From contig CANFKS010000006.1 in the NCBI GenBank assembly GCA_947447625.1, positions 1 to 64,000 on the forward strand: a stretch of 64,000 nt of DNA, written 5' to 3'. The notes beneath the pieces were generated by a model. The model worked only from the letters and a program-made list of their open reading frames with translations, was not told where the DNA came from and ran no database searches. Origin of the DNA: Rhodospirillales bacterium (GTDB lineage Bacteria; Pseudomonadota; Alphaproteobacteria; Acetobacterales; Acetobacteraceae). Position numbers and translations under genes: made by a program. Shown here in pieces: positions 35,693 to 44,711 of the stretch; position 1 is the stretch's first letter, and every line of letters begins with the position of its first letter.

Positions 35693-36681
35693 CAGGCGTT
35701 CCGCCGCAGCGCCTCTGGGTTGACGCAGTAGCCCGGGTCGAGCTTGCCGTCGAAATATTCGATCAGGTTCAGCGCAGCGCGGCGGGACATCTTGGCGTAG
35801 CATTCGAGCGGCGCTGCGGCATTGTGCGGCGCGAGGACGACGTTGGGCAAAGCGAAAAGAGGGTTGGCGGGGTCGGGCGGCTCCTGCACGAGAACATCGA
35901 CGCCGGCAGCCTCGATGGTGCCATCGGCCAGGGCCGCGGCAAGGGCGGCTTCGTCGACCAGGCCGCCGCGGGCGGTGTTGATGAGCCAGGCGGTCGGTTT
36001 CATGTGCTTGAGGAAGCCGGCATTGACCATGTGGCGGGTGCTGTCTTCAAGCGGGCAGTGCAGGCTGACGACATCGGCCTTGGCCACGCCTTCCATCAGA
36101 TCGGCGATCGGCTCGTGCCCGTCCGCGGCGATGCGGGGCAGGGGGAAGTTGGGGTCATGCACCATCACGTGCATGCCAAAGGCAGCGCAGAGCCGGGCCA
36201 CGCGGGTGCCGATGCGGCCGTAGCCGACGATCAGGACGCTGCGTTCGGAGAGTTCGTGCATGCGCCGGCCGTGCTGGATCATCCAGGTGCCGGCGCGAAC
36301 GGAGGCGTCGTATTCGACGGTGCGGCGGGCGACGGCGAGCATGAGCATCATCGCGTGTTCGCAGACCGAAAGGTCATTCGCACCATTGACGACGCCGACA
36401 GTGACGCCCTGTCGGGTGCAGGCGGGGATGTCGAGCGTATCGAAGCCGACGCCGAAGCGGCTGACCACGCGCAGTTTCGGCGCGATGGCGAGGAGGTCGG
36501 CCTGGACTTTTTCAAGCCCGACCATGATCCCGTCGGCGTCGGCGATATGGGCGGCGAGTTCCTTTTGCAGCGGCGGGCCGCGGAATTCGGTGGTCAGAAC
36601 CCTGAGTTCGATATCGCTGCGCGCTTCGAGCATGGCCATGGCGGTGGGGTGCAAGGCACGGCAGAGGACGACTTTATACAT
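35692..36681 (-). CDS. D-isomer-specific 2-hydroxyacid dehydrogenase
   Basis: A 329-residue NAD-dependent dehydrogenase of the SerA/lactate/glyoxylate reductase family. The NAD fold VGYGRIGTRVARLCAAFG is near residue 150. The catalytic Arg is in INTARGGLVDE, the Glu in the VQEPP stretch and the His in VLAPHNA. It interconverts a 2-hydroxyacid and a 2-oxoacid; substrate not evident. ATG 36681 begins MYKVVLCRA. Probably one unit with the MFS gene (64 bp upstream) and the phosphoesterase. Confidence 0.9.
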   Translation of the reverse strand: MYKVVLCRALHPTAMAMLEARSDIELRVLTTEFRGPPLQKELAAHIADADGIMVGLEKVQADLLAIAPKLRVVSRFGVGFDTLDIPACTRQGVTVGVVNGANDLSVCEHAMMLMLAVARRTVEYDASVRAGTWMIQHGRRMHELSERSVLIVGYGRIGTRVARLCAAFGMHVMVHDPNFPLPRIAADGHEPIADLMEGVAKADVVSLHCPLEDSTRHMVNAGFLKHMKPTAWLINTARGGLVDEAALAAALADGTIEAAGVDVLVQEPPDPANPLFALPNVVLAPHNAAAPLECYAKMSRRAALNLIEYFDGKLDPGYCVNPEALRRNA

Positions 36682-36745
36682 GATGATCCTGTCGGGCGTT
36701 TCCGTTTCATCGATTTTGCGGGCGCCGGGGCAGGCGCGCAACCCG

Positions 36746-37966
36746 TCATTCGTCATGACCGGCAGCGACTTCATCGCCGGCGCGGTGCCGTGTCTCGGGC
36801 AGGCCGAACCAGACCAGCATCGCGGCAAGGATGCCGGGCACGGCCAGGATCTGAAAGGCGATGGCATTGCCGAACCGGTCCGCCAGGGCGCCGGCGAGAT
36901 AAGTGCTCAAGGCAGCACCGATCCCCATGAACACGCCGACGATGCCCATGGCCAGATTGAAGCGGCCGCGGCGATGGGTGATGTCGGCCACCACCAGGGG
37001 CACCAGAACGCCCATCACGGCGGCGCTGATGCCGTCAAGCGCCTGAAAGCCGATCATCGGCCACGCCGCGCCGTCTCCGGCAAGAAGCAGGGCGCGCACA
37101 GCCATCGCAAGAAAACCGCCGATCAGCACGGCGCGGCGGCCATAGGCCTGGGCCAGCCGCCCGATCTGCGGCGAGAGCATCGCGGCCAGCACCTGCGGGA
37201 CAACGATGGCGGCAGCGACGAACAATTCGACATGGCGCGCATCCTCCCGCGCCACGATTCCGGCGGCGAGCGGTAGCAGGCCGGCATTGCCGAGATAGAA
37301 CAGAAACACGCAGCCGCCGAACATCAGCAGCGCCGGGTCGCTGATCACCTCGCGCCGGGAATGGGGCTCTTCGCGCAGGGCCGATTTGTGGTCGGTCCGC
37401 AGGCGGGCGGTCGCCATGTCCTTGCGGCGGATGCCCCACAGGGCGCCAAGCGCCGCCGCACCGGCCGCAGCCGCGAGAAACAAGGTCGCGCGGTGGGAAT
37501 ACCAGGTGCCGACCACCCCCATCATGCCGGCCGCGAGCACGCTGCCCATCGCCGCGAAGCGGACGTTGTGGCCGAGCCGCTCCCCCAGCCCCTCCTTGCG
37601 CGTCAAAGCCAGCGTGATCGCGGCGATGGCCGGGCCGAGCACACAGCCGGCCGCCCCCTGCATGATTTCGGCCATCAGCACCGGCCCGTGGCCAGGCGAG
37701 ACGCCGATCACCAGGGCGGCAACCATGACCATGACAACCGCCAGTCCGGCGGCGATCCGCTTGTCGCGGGCCGCATCGACCAGCATTCCGGCCGGCACCT
37801 GTGCCGCCATGCTGGCGAGGGCGGCAGCACTCAGCACGCCGCCGATTTCGCTCGCGCTCCAGCCATGGGTCGTCAGATAGACCGACAGGAACGCCCCGAA
37901 CCCCGTCTGCATCAGCGCGACGAGCAGGTTGACACGATTCAGGGCAGTGAGGCTTGGCTTAACCAC
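36746..37966 (-). CDS. MFS transporter
   Basis: About 406 residues with twelve hydrophobic segments and the loop motif MLVDAARDKRIAAG between TM2 and TM3. The fold is that of major-facilitator exporters or uptake carriers; substrate unknown. GTG 37966 is preferred as start because upstream codons fall inside repeat copy B, where a TTG at 38008 would give a longer form. Gene neighbours deal with hydroxy- and acyl-acids, so it may move such a compound; that is inference. Confidence 0.87.
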   Translation of the reverse strand: MVKPSLTALNRVNLLVALMQTGFGAFLSVYLTTHGWSASEIGGVLSAAALASMAAQVPAGMLVDAARDKRIAAGLAVVMVMVAALVIGVSPGHGPVLMAEIMQGAAGCVLGPAIAAITLALTRKEGLGERLGHNVRFAAMGSVLAAGMMGVVGTWYSHRATLFLAAAAGAAALGALWGIRRKDMATARLRTDHKSALREEPHSRREVISDPALLMFGGCVFLFYLGNAGLLPLAAGIVAREDARHVELFVAAAIVVPQVLAAMLSPQIGRLAQAYGRRAVLIGGFLAMAVRALLLAGDGAAWPMIGFQALDGISAAVMGVLVPLVVADITHRRGRFNLAMGIVGVFMGIGAALSTYLAGALADRFGNAIAFQILAVPGILAAMLVWFGLPETRHRAGDEVAAGHDE

Positions 37967-37979
37967 AAATCCATCCCGC

Positions 37980-38041
37980 AGCCTGATGATTTCCGACGGA
38001 ATCGCCAAAAACGATCAGACGATCAAACACAGCGTGAGAGC
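37980..38041. repeat. Dispersed palindromic element, copy B (partial)
   Basis: The first half of the element, beginning AGCCTGATGATTTCC and extending to the GCGTGAGAGC segment. The first stem-loop is degenerate and the second is absent. It lies between the CitE-like gene, whose last codons and TGA (38023-38025) fall inside it, and the MFS gene. Confidence 0.75.
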
Positions 38042-38925
38042 GCGCCGCGGGCCTCGATCGCGGCAAAGCGGGCCAGCAGTGCCGCGGCACGGCGCACGAC
38101 GGGCACGTCGATCATTTTGCCGTCGAGCGCCACCGCACCGCGGCCTTCGGCGCGTGCGGCCGCGTCCACCTCGATCACCCGGCGCGCGTATTCGACCTCG
38201 CCGGGCGAGGGGGTGAAGGCGCGATTGAGGGGGGCGACCTGGGCCGGGTTGATGCAGGCGGCGCCGGCGAAACCGAGCCGGCGTGAGCGCATCGCCATCG
38301 CCTCGAAGGCGGCGATATCGCCAAAACCAGCCAGGGTGCCGCTCAGCCCGAGCGGCATGACGCCGGCGGCGCGGGCGGCATAGAGGGTGATGGAACGGGC
38401 GACGGCCAAAGCCTCTTCGGAGGGCTCGCTTTCGATTGCGGTGGCGAAATCCTCCGCACCCAGGCCGAGCGCCACCACGCGGGGCGAGGCGCGGGCGATC
38501 GCCTCGGATTTGGCGAGGGCCTCCGGGGCCTCGACCAACACCTGAAACCACAGACGCCCGACCTCAAGCCCGGCAGCGGCCTCGCATTCGCTGACGAGTT
38601 CATCAAGCAGCGCCACATGATCCGCGCCCCGCGCCTTGGTCACGATGATGCCATCCACGCCCGGCACCACGGCCGCCCGCACATCCTCCACCGCCATCGA
38701 CAAAGGCGCGTTGATCCGCACCAGCACATCGGCACCGGCCTGGCGCACCATGGCGGCCGCAGCCGGGATGGCCCGCCGCGCGGCGGCCTTTTCGCCGGGC
38801 GGAACCGCATCCTCCAGGTCAAGCTGGATGCAGTCGGCACCGCGCGTATGCGCCTTCTCGACGAACCGCCCGACATGCGCCGGCACGTACAGACACGACC
38901 GCCAAACCGGCTTTTCCCGCCTCAT
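38023..38925 (-). CDS. CitE/HpcH-family lyase
   Basis: A 300-residue member of the HpcH/HpaI aldolase-citrate lyase beta family. The start MRREKPVWRSCLYVPAH and RGADCIQLDLEDAVPPGEK are typical; the Mg-binding Glu and Asp sit in VLVEAPEAL and GLGAEDFAT. Family members cleave or form 3-hydroxyacyl-CoA thioesters (citryl-, malyl-, citramalyl-CoA). No CitF/CitD subunits are present, so it is more likely a malyl- or citramalyl-CoA-type enzyme. ATG 38925 is the homologous start; the frame remains open to 39066 by chance. The C-terminal few residues come from repeat copy B. Confidence 0.88.
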   Translation of the reverse strand: MRREKPVWRSCLYVPAHVGRFVEKAHTRGADCIQLDLEDAVPPGEKAAARRAIPAAAAMVRQAGADVLVRINAPLSMAVEDVRAAVVPGVDGIIVTKARGADHVALLDELVSECEAAAGLEVGRLWFQVLVEAPEALAKSEAIARASPRVVALGLGAEDFATAIESEPSEEALAVARSITLYAARAAGVMPLGLSGTLAGFGDIAAFEAMAMRSRRLGFAGAACINPAQVAPLNRAFTPSPGEVEYARRVIEVDAAARAEGRGAVALDGKMIDVPVVRRAAALLARFAAIEARGALSRCV

Positions 38926-39067
38926 TCCCAAACCCTTCCCGATGCCGCCGTTGCGTGAGGCCGCCACTGTGCACCACAAAGACCCAAACGCAGAACCTCC
39001 GATGGCGCGCATCGAACGCGACGAACTGCCGATGGTCGATCTGCCGTACGGGGATGACGCAAACAAG

Positions 39068-39169
39068 GAGCCTGATGATTTTTGGCGGAACCGCCAAAAA
39101 TCTGAATCAGGCTATCAAACAAAGCGTTAGAGCAGGATGCCTTCGCCTATCGGAAGGCATCCTGCTCTA
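39068..39169. repeat. Dispersed palindromic element, copy C (full length)
   Basis: A 102-bp copy with both stem-loops in near-perfect form: TTTTTGGCGG/CCGCCAAAAA around 39080-39100 and GCAGGATGCC/GGCATCCTGC around 39132-39164. Its TAG end (minus strand, 39167-39169) is the stop codon of the acetyltransferase gene. It has the same orientation as copy A. Confidence 0.92.
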
Positions 39170-41812
39170 AACCACCAGCCGCGCCTCGACGATATCCGCC
39201 TCGCCGGCCACGCGCTTGACGCTGAACCCAAGTTTCTTGACAAACGCCAGCATCGGCGCGTTGTCCGAGAGCACAAGCCCTACCATTTCGCGCATCCCCT
39301 GCGCCTTGGACCACGCAACCAGCCGGCCCATCAGATGCCGTCCGATGCCGCTGCCCTTGGTATCCGGCTGCACGGCGATGGCAAACTCCCCCTCGTCGCT
39401 GCCGGTTTCGCGCACGATGCGGGCAACGCCCACAGTCTGTCCGTCGCGCACCGCGACAAAGGCCATCTCGCGGGCGTAATCGACCTGGGTCAGCCGGACG
39501 ATCTGCTCGGCGGAGAGTTCGCGCAGCGCAGAAAAAAAGCGGTAACGCACATCCTGCGGCGACAATCGGCGAAAAAAAGCGCCATGGGCCTCGGCGTCCT
39601 CGGGGCGGATCGGGCGGACCACGATATCCTGCCCACGCGTGCGGAAGATCCCGGTCAATTCGGCCGGAAAGGGCAGGATCGCGAGGCGGGCGTGTTCGCC
39701 CTCGGCATGCAGCCGGATCCAGGCATCCGCCGCCATCACGCCATCGGCATCGACGAACAGGGGGTTGAGGTCCAGTTCGGCGATATGCGGGAAATCGACG
39801 AGCAACTGGCTGATGCGCACCAATGTCTCAGCAACGGCGTCGACATTGGCGGCGTTCTGATCGTGCAAGGCACCCAATGTGGCGGCAACCCGCGTGCGGG
39901 CGATCATGCCGCGGGCCAGCGTGAGGTTGAGGGGCGGCAGATCGACCGCGACGTCGTTCCAGGCATCGGCCGCGGTGCCGCCTTGGCCGAAGCGGATCAC
40001 CGGGCCGAACAGCGCATCGATGCCGGCCTGGACGCGCAATTCCCGCGCGCGGCCGACCTGGTGCTGGACGAGAAAGCCGGGCGCCGCATCCTGCGCGGCG
40101 CCGCCCCTGTCAAGAAGTGCGGCGGCGGCATGGACCTGTTCGGCATCGCGCAGATCGAGAACCACACCGCTGCGCGCCGCAGCGTCCGGCCTTGTCGCGC
40201 GGGCGCGCTTCAGAACGACCGGGAAACCCAGGGTCTGCGCCGCCGCAGCCGCCGCGGCGCCGTCATGCGCCACGCAAGACGGCACGGGTTTGACCCCGTA
40301 GGCCGCCAGAACCAGCAACGCCTCGCTTTGGGTCAGCAATCCGCCGCGCGCCTGGCTGAGGAGTGCCCGCACCGCCGCCTGGTCTGGCACGACCTCCAAT
40401 ACCGCGCTGGCCGGCAATTCGCGCGCTGCCGCACGGTTGCGGCGGTCCTGGACGAGGTGAAGAAAGCCGCGCACAGCGTCGGCCGGGGTGGCGAAAACCG
40501 GCACGCCAGCCTTGGCGAGGGCCCGGCGGTGGCCAGCCCCGGTGGTTTCGCCCATCACGCAGACCAGGAGCGGCACCTTGATGGAGTGTGCCGCCGCGAT
40601 GATCGCCGCAACGCCGGCGCCATCACCCGGCCCGGTGGGGGCCATGACGGCCATCACGCCGCCGACTTCGCGCGCACCCGCAAGCAAGGCGGCCGCCGCG
40701 CCGATGGCGAGCGGGGTTTCCGCGCCGGAATAGACGATATCCCCCATCGCCACGCCGGCGGCCAGTTGCGGCTCGCAGGGGGCGGGGCCGAAGGCGTCCG
40801 GCAGCCGCGCCTGGATCAGTGTGCGCGTTTCGGGGCTCAGTTCCGCCAGGGTCAATCCGTCGCGCAAAATGGCATCGGCGGCGAGTTGCGCGGGGCCAAC
40901 GGCGTTGGTGACGATGGCGAGCGCCTCGCTGCGGGCAGGCCGGGCGCGGGACAGGGTTTCGGCAGCGGCGAGCAAATCCTCCAGCGTTTCGACGCAGAGC
41001 ACGCCGCAGCGGCGCAGCGCGGCGGTGAAAACCGCATCGGCGGCCCCGGTCGGGTCGAGCAGGCGGCCGCCGGCACGCAGCGCGACGACGGGGCGCAGAC
41101 GCGCGGCGGCGCGGGCGGCCGAGAGGAAGGCGCGCGCATCCTTCAGGCGCCGGATGTCGAGCAGGATGGCGCCGGTGCCGCCGTCGCGGCTCAGCCAATC
41201 CAGCACCAGGCCAAAGCCGATATCGTCATTGCCGCCGATGCCGACGATGTGGCTGAAGCCGACGCCATTGGGCTCGGCCCAGTCCAGCACGGCGCGGCAC
41301 AGGGCGGCGGATTGCGAGACGAGGGCGATTTTGCCGGCCAGCGGCCCGAGATGGCCGCGCGTTGCATTGAGGCCGATCCCCGGCACTGCGAGGCCGAAGG
41401 AGCCCGGGCCCAGGCTGCGCAGCCCGGTCTCGGCCGCCATGCCGCGCAGCCCGCCCTGCATCCCCATCACGATTGCGGCCCGGGTGCCGCGGGCAGCGAG
41501 GTCGCGCAGAGCCTGGTGGATATCGGGGTCGGCGGTGCAGATCACGGCAAGGTCGGGCGCCAGCGGCAGGTCGGCGATGGTGGGGTATGCCAGCACGCCA
41601 CCGACCGAGGCGAGTCCGGTGCCGATGCCGATGCCGATGCCGACGGGCAGCACCGCGCCCTTGAACCCGGCGGCAAGGATGTTGTGCATCACCTGGGCGC
41701 CGGCCGGGGTCTGCGCGCCGAGCACGGCGAGCGACGTGGGGCGGAACAGCGCCTCGGGATGAAACCGGCCCGGCAGCGCCCGCGTCAACATGGGCATGGC
41801 AGCGATATCCAT
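39167..41812 (-). CDS. Pat/YfiQ-type protein lysine acetyltransferase (ACD-like domain with GNAT)
   Basis: An 881-residue fusion: CoA-binding domain (about 20-150), succinyl-CoA-ligase-like domains (150-460), an ATP-grasp domain (about 480-690) and a C-terminal GNAT acetyltransferase (about 715-880, with PDTKGSGIGRHLMGRLVAW as CoA site). The phosphohistidine motif of ADP-forming acyl-CoA synthetases (SHTGA) reads DPTGA near residue 254, so histidine is missing. That is the pattern of Pat/YfiQ, in which the first part senses CoA or acetyl-CoA and the GNAT part acetylates lysines, often of acetyl-CoA synthetase. A GIGIGIG stretch near residue 60 comes from a short GATGCC repeat. Stop codon lies in repeat copy C. 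Confidence 0.87.
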   Translation of the reverse strand: MDIAAMPMLTRALPGRFHPEALFRPTSLAVLGAQTPAGAQVMHNILAAGFKGAVLPVGIGIGIGTGLASVGGVLAYPTIADLPLAPDLAVICTADPDIHQALRDLAARGTRAAIVMGMQGGLRGMAAETGLRSLGPGSFGLAVPGIGLNATRGHLGPLAGKIALVSQSAALCRAVLDWAEPNGVGFSHIVGIGGNDDIGFGLVLDWLSRDGGTGAILLDIRRLKDARAFLSAARAAARLRPVVALRAGGRLLDPTGAADAVFTAALRRCGVLCVETLEDLLAAAETLSRARPARSEALAIVTNAVGPAQLAADAILRDGLTLAELSPETRTLIQARLPDAFGPAPCEPQLAAGVAMGDIVYSGAETPLAIGAAAALLAGAREVGGVMAVMAPTGPGDGAGVAAIIAAAHSIKVPLLVCVMGETTGAGHRRALAKAGVPVFATPADAVRGFLHLVQDRRNRAAARELPASAVLEVVPDQAAVRALLSQARGGLLTQSEALLVLAAYGVKPVPSCVAHDGAAAAAAAQTLGFPVVLKRARATRPDAAARSGVVLDLRDAEQVHAAAALLDRGGAAQDAAPGFLVQHQVGRARELRVQAGIDALFGPVIRFGQGGTAADAWNDVAVDLPPLNLTLARGMIARTRVAATLGALHDQNAANVDAVAETLVRISQLLVDFPHIAELDLNPLFVDADGVMAADAWIRLHAEGEHARLAILPFPAELTGIFRTRGQDIVVRPIRPEDAEAHGAFFRRLSPQDVRYRFFSALRELSAEQIVRLTQVDYAREMAFVAVRDGQTVGVARIVRETGSDEGEFAIAVQPDTKGSGIGRHLMGRLVAWSKAQGMREMVGLVLSDNAPMLAFVKKLGFSVKRVAGEADIVEARLVV

Positions 41813-41918
41813 CTCATATACTGCGATGCAGCATACGCCCGAACCGGCCTAGCCGGGCAACATCTTTGCCTCCGCGCCGCGAAAGGCCACTATGGCGAAC
41901 ATTCATCGAGGACCCGAC

Positions 41919-42857
41919 ATGACCCACCGCATCGACCCCGAACAAGCCGCCGCCAACGCCACACGCGATGCGCTCGCCGCCACGCTGCCGCCGGTCACCA
42001 TCAGCGAAACCATGGGGCCCAGCCGCGCCGTCAACGAGCGTCTGTCCATGATCTATGGCCAGGGCGGGCCAGAGATGGCGGAAACGAAGGAGCATTGGCT
42101 GCTGATCCGCGGCCGGCGCATCCAGATCCGGGTGCACAAGCCAATTTTGGGGACCAAGCTGCCCGTGCTGGTGTGGTTCCATGGCGGCGGCTGGGTGTTC
42201 CAGTCGATCGACACCCATGACCGGTTGATCCGCGAATATGCCGCGGCGGCGGGGTGCGCGACGGTGAGTGTCGCGTATTCGCTGGCGCCGGAATCGCGCT
42301 TTCCGCAGCCGCTGCTGGAATGCGCCGATGTGGTGCGCGCGCTGGTCGACACCGACTGGGGGCTCGATACCAGCCGCATCGCGCTGGGCGGGGATAGCGC
42401 GGGAGGCAATCTGGCGCTGGCCACGGCGATCCATCTGCGCGATGTCGGCGGGCCGGTGCCGCGCGCGGTGCTGACGCCCTATCCCGTCACATCGTCGGAT
42501 TTCAGCAGCCCGAGCTATGAGGAATTCGCCGCCGGCTACGGGCTGACCCGGGCCGGGATGCAAGCCTATTGGGATCTCTACACGCGCGACCATGCGGACC
42601 GCCTGAATCCGCTGGCGGCGCCGCTGCGGGCGGATTGCGCCGGGTTGCCGCCGACATTCATCCAGTTGGCGGAACTCGACGTGCTGCGCTCGGATGGCGA
42701 ACGGATGGCCGCAAAGATGCAGGCGGCCGGCGTGGATGTGACGTTGGCGACCTATCCGGGCGTGCTGCACGGGTTCATGCGGCTGACCGGGCCGGTGGCG
42801 ATGGCGCGCCGGGCGGTGGCGGAGGCGGGGGTCTGGTTGAAGGGGAAGCTGGGTTAG
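41919..42857 (+). CDS. Alpha/beta hydrolase, HSL/GDXG-type esterase
   Basis: About 312 residues of the hormone-sensitive-lipase family. The oxyanion motif HGGGW is near residue 88, nucleophile GDSAGG near 158, acid Asp in AELDVL near 254, and His in VLHGFM near 284. It hydrolyses short or medium acyl esters; substrate unknown. ATG 41919 has the better GAGGA ribosome site; ATG 41892 would add nine residues. Its TAG stop is the start of repeat copy D. Divergent from the acetyltransferase. Confidence 0.9.
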   Translation: MTHRIDPEQAAANATRDALAATLPPVTISETMGPSRAVNERLSMIYGQGGPEMAETKEHWLLIRGRRIQIRVHKPILGTKLPVLVWFHGGGWVFQSIDTHDRLIREYAAAAGCATVSVAYSLAPESRFPQPLLECADVVRALVDTDWGLDTSRIALGGDSAGGNLALATAIHLRDVGGPVPRAVLTPYPVTSSDFSSPSYEEFAAGYGLTRAGMQAYWDLYTRDHADRLNPLAAPLRADCAGLPPTFIQLAELDVLRSDGERMAAKMQAAGVDVTLATYPGVLHGFMRLTGPVAMARRAVAEAGVWLKGKLG

Positions 42858-42893
42858 ATCGGGATGCCTTCGCTATCAGAAGGCATCCCGCTC
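42855..42893. repeat. Dispersed palindromic element, copy D (second stem-loop only)
   Basis: The element begins TAGATCGGGATGCCTTCG and forms a stem CGGGATGCCTT/AAGGCATCCCG. Only the second half of the element is present. The first three bases are the esterase stop codon. Confidence 0.85.
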
Positions 42894-42912
42894 CAGAACA
42901 GCCCCCCAAGGG

Positions 42913-43842
42913 CTACTGGACCGCGCCGTCGCCACGCAGGGGTTTGGCCTTGCCGCTCAGCGTGTTGCCCTTGACCAGCGCCTCGGTGGCGGTCTGGTTG
43001 ACCACGAGGAAGGTTGGGTAACGCCCGGTGTTGCGGAAGATGTTGTCTTCGACGCGGATGTCCCGCGTCGGCTGGGTGACGCCTTCCATGCCGATGACGA
43101 TGGCGCCGGTGTGGTTTTCGGATTTCGGGCCCTTTTCCAGCGTGTTGTTTTTTACCAGGACACCGCCGCCATTGGGGATTTCGATGAGGTAGGAGGCGGT
43201 GCCGTCGGGGCCGTCGGTGATGGTGCAGCCGATCACCTCGGTGCGCGCGGCGCGGGACTTGATGTGGTGGCCCTGTTTGGTTTCGCTGAACGTCGAATTC
43301 TCGACATGAAGCCGCTTGATTCCGCCGGCATAGATGCCGTGCGAGCAGGCGCCGCTGCAGGCGCCGTTGCGGGAGAAGACGCTGTCTTTGACGATGATGG
43401 TGCTGGCTGTGTTGGTGCCGGCGAGGATGCCGTTTTGGTTGTTGATGAATTTAACCCGCTCGACATTCAGATTGGCGCCCTCCGCACGGATGCCGGCGCC
43501 GTTGCCGTCGGGCACACGGGCGCGGGTCAGTGTCAGGTTGCGCACGGTGATGTTGTCCCCGGCGGTGATCAGCAGGGCCTTGCCGGCGCAGGTCTTGTCG
43601 GTGAAGACGGTCGAGCCGTCCTTGCCGGCGCCTTCGATGATGATGTCGTGCAGGGTGATGACCGCGCAGTCGAAATATTCGCCCGCGTCGATCAACAGGC
43701 GATCGCCCGCGGCGGCGCCGGCGATGGCGGCGGCGAGGGTCTTGAGCGGTTTATCCGGCCCGACCGGGATGGTTTTGGCGAACGCGGCGCCGGACACGAC
43801 GAGCAGGCCGAAAAGCCAGCAGAGCAGCGGGTTCCGCGACAT
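42913..43842 (-). CDS. Secreted right-handed parallel beta-helix protein
   Basis: A 309-residue exported protein. The N-terminus (MSRNPLLCWLFGLLVVSGAAFA) is a signal peptide. The rest carries repeating turns typical of pectin-lyase-like helices, such as IIIEGAGKDGSTVFTD, VRNLTLTRARVPDGNGAGIR and VKDSVFSRNGACSGACSHGIY, where Asn and small residues line the turns. Likely binds or cleaves a polysaccharide outside the cytoplasm; no catalytic set is clear. A GGAGG site lies before ATG 43842. Stands between the esterase and truA. Confidence 0.82.
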   Translation of the reverse strand: MSRNPLLCWLFGLLVVSGAAFAKTIPVGPDKPLKTLAAAIAGAAAGDRLLIDAGEYFDCAVITLHDIIIEGAGKDGSTVFTDKTCAGKALLITAGDNITVRNLTLTRARVPDGNGAGIRAEGANLNVERVKFINNQNGILAGTNTASTIIVKDSVFSRNGACSGACSHGIYAGGIKRLHVENSTFSETKQGHHIKSRAARTEVIGCTITDGPDGTASYLIEIPNGGGVLVKNNTLEKGPKSENHTGAIVIGMEGVTQPTRDIRVEDNIFRNTGRYPTFLVVNQTATEALVKGNTLSGKAKPLRGDGAVQ

Positions 43843-43955
43843 GGTGCCTCCAGGAACGTGGCGGTCGGATGACGCGGCACGGCGGAGCGTCGCGGCGCGA
43901 GCGCATTGTATCGTATTGCGTGTAATTCCGAAACCGATTTATCGGGCGCGGCCCG

Positions 43956-44711
43956 TTAAAAGATATCGGGATCGTATCCGACATGCATGAAGCACAATCC
44001 GTCCGGCGGCGCGGTTGGTCCCCCGGCGGCGCGACTTCGCGCGGCGAGGGCGGTGGCGACGCGGGCGGCGGGCCATGATCCCTCGCCGACCAGCTTGAGG
44101 GTGCCGACGATGTTGCGGACCTGGTGATGCAGGAAGCTGCGGGCGCCGACCTCGACGATGATGGTTTCGCCGTCGCGCCGGATTTCGAGGTGGTCGAGCG
44201 TGCGGATCGGAGATTTCGCCTGGCATGACGAGGCGCGGAAACTGGTGAAATCGTGGTGCCCGACCAGATGCCGCGCGCCTTCGGCCATCGCGGCGGTATC
44301 GAGCGGGTTGGGGACATGCCAGACAAAGCCCTCGTGCAGCGCGGGGCGGGCGCGGCGGTTGAGGATGAGGTAACGGTAACGCCGCCGCGTGGCGGAAAAC
44401 CGGGGGTTCCAGTCATCCGGCGGGATGGCGGCCTGGAGGACGACGACGGCGTGCGGCTTCATATGAAAATTGAGCGCCTCGCGCACCCGGTTGGGCGGCA
44501 GGTCGCCGGGCAAGACGATGAGGGCGGTTTGCCCGGCGGCGTGGACCCCGGCATCGGTGCGCCCGGCGGCGATGGCGGCGACGGGGGCGCCGCCGTTCAG
44601 CCTGGCGGCGGCTGCCTCGAGCACCTGCTGCACCGAGATGCCATTGACCTGCCGCTGCCAGCCGACGAAGCCACGCCCGTCATATTCGATCAGCAGGGCA
44701 TAGCGGGTCAT
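43956..44711 (-). CDS. truA: tRNA pseudouridine synthase A
   Basis: A 251-residue enzyme that makes pseudouridine at positions 38-40 of the tRNA anticodon arm. The catalytic Asp is D53 in [10 protein letters not shown]. The start [20 protein letters not shown] and the motif [13 protein letters not shown] are diagnostic. Its ATG overlaps the fmt stop (4 bp), so def-fmt-truA form one translation-modification operon. Confidence 0.97.
   Translation of the reverse strand: MTRYALLIEYDGRGFVGWQRQVNGISVQQVLEAAAARLNGGAPVAAIAAGRTDAGVHAAGQTALIVLPGDLPPNRVREALNFHMKPHAVVVLQAAIPPDDWNPRFSATRRRYRYLILNRRARPALHEGFVWHVPNPLDTAAMAEGARHLVGHHDFTSFRASSCQAKSPIRTLDHLEIRRDGETIIVEVGARSFLHHQVRNIVGTLKLVGEGSWPAARVATALAARSRAAGGPTAPPDGLCFMHVGYDPDIF

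Noticed and set aside
38926-39066. N-terminal extension of the CitE-like protein
   Set aside because: Family homology begins at MRREKPVWRSCLYVP (38925); the extension is low-complexity and reaches the repeat element.
39137-42220. Open frame of more than 1,000 codons on the plus strand
   Set aside because: It lies opposite the Pat-type acetyltransferase, whose domains are clear; long antisense frames are common at this GC content and this one has no recognisable domain.
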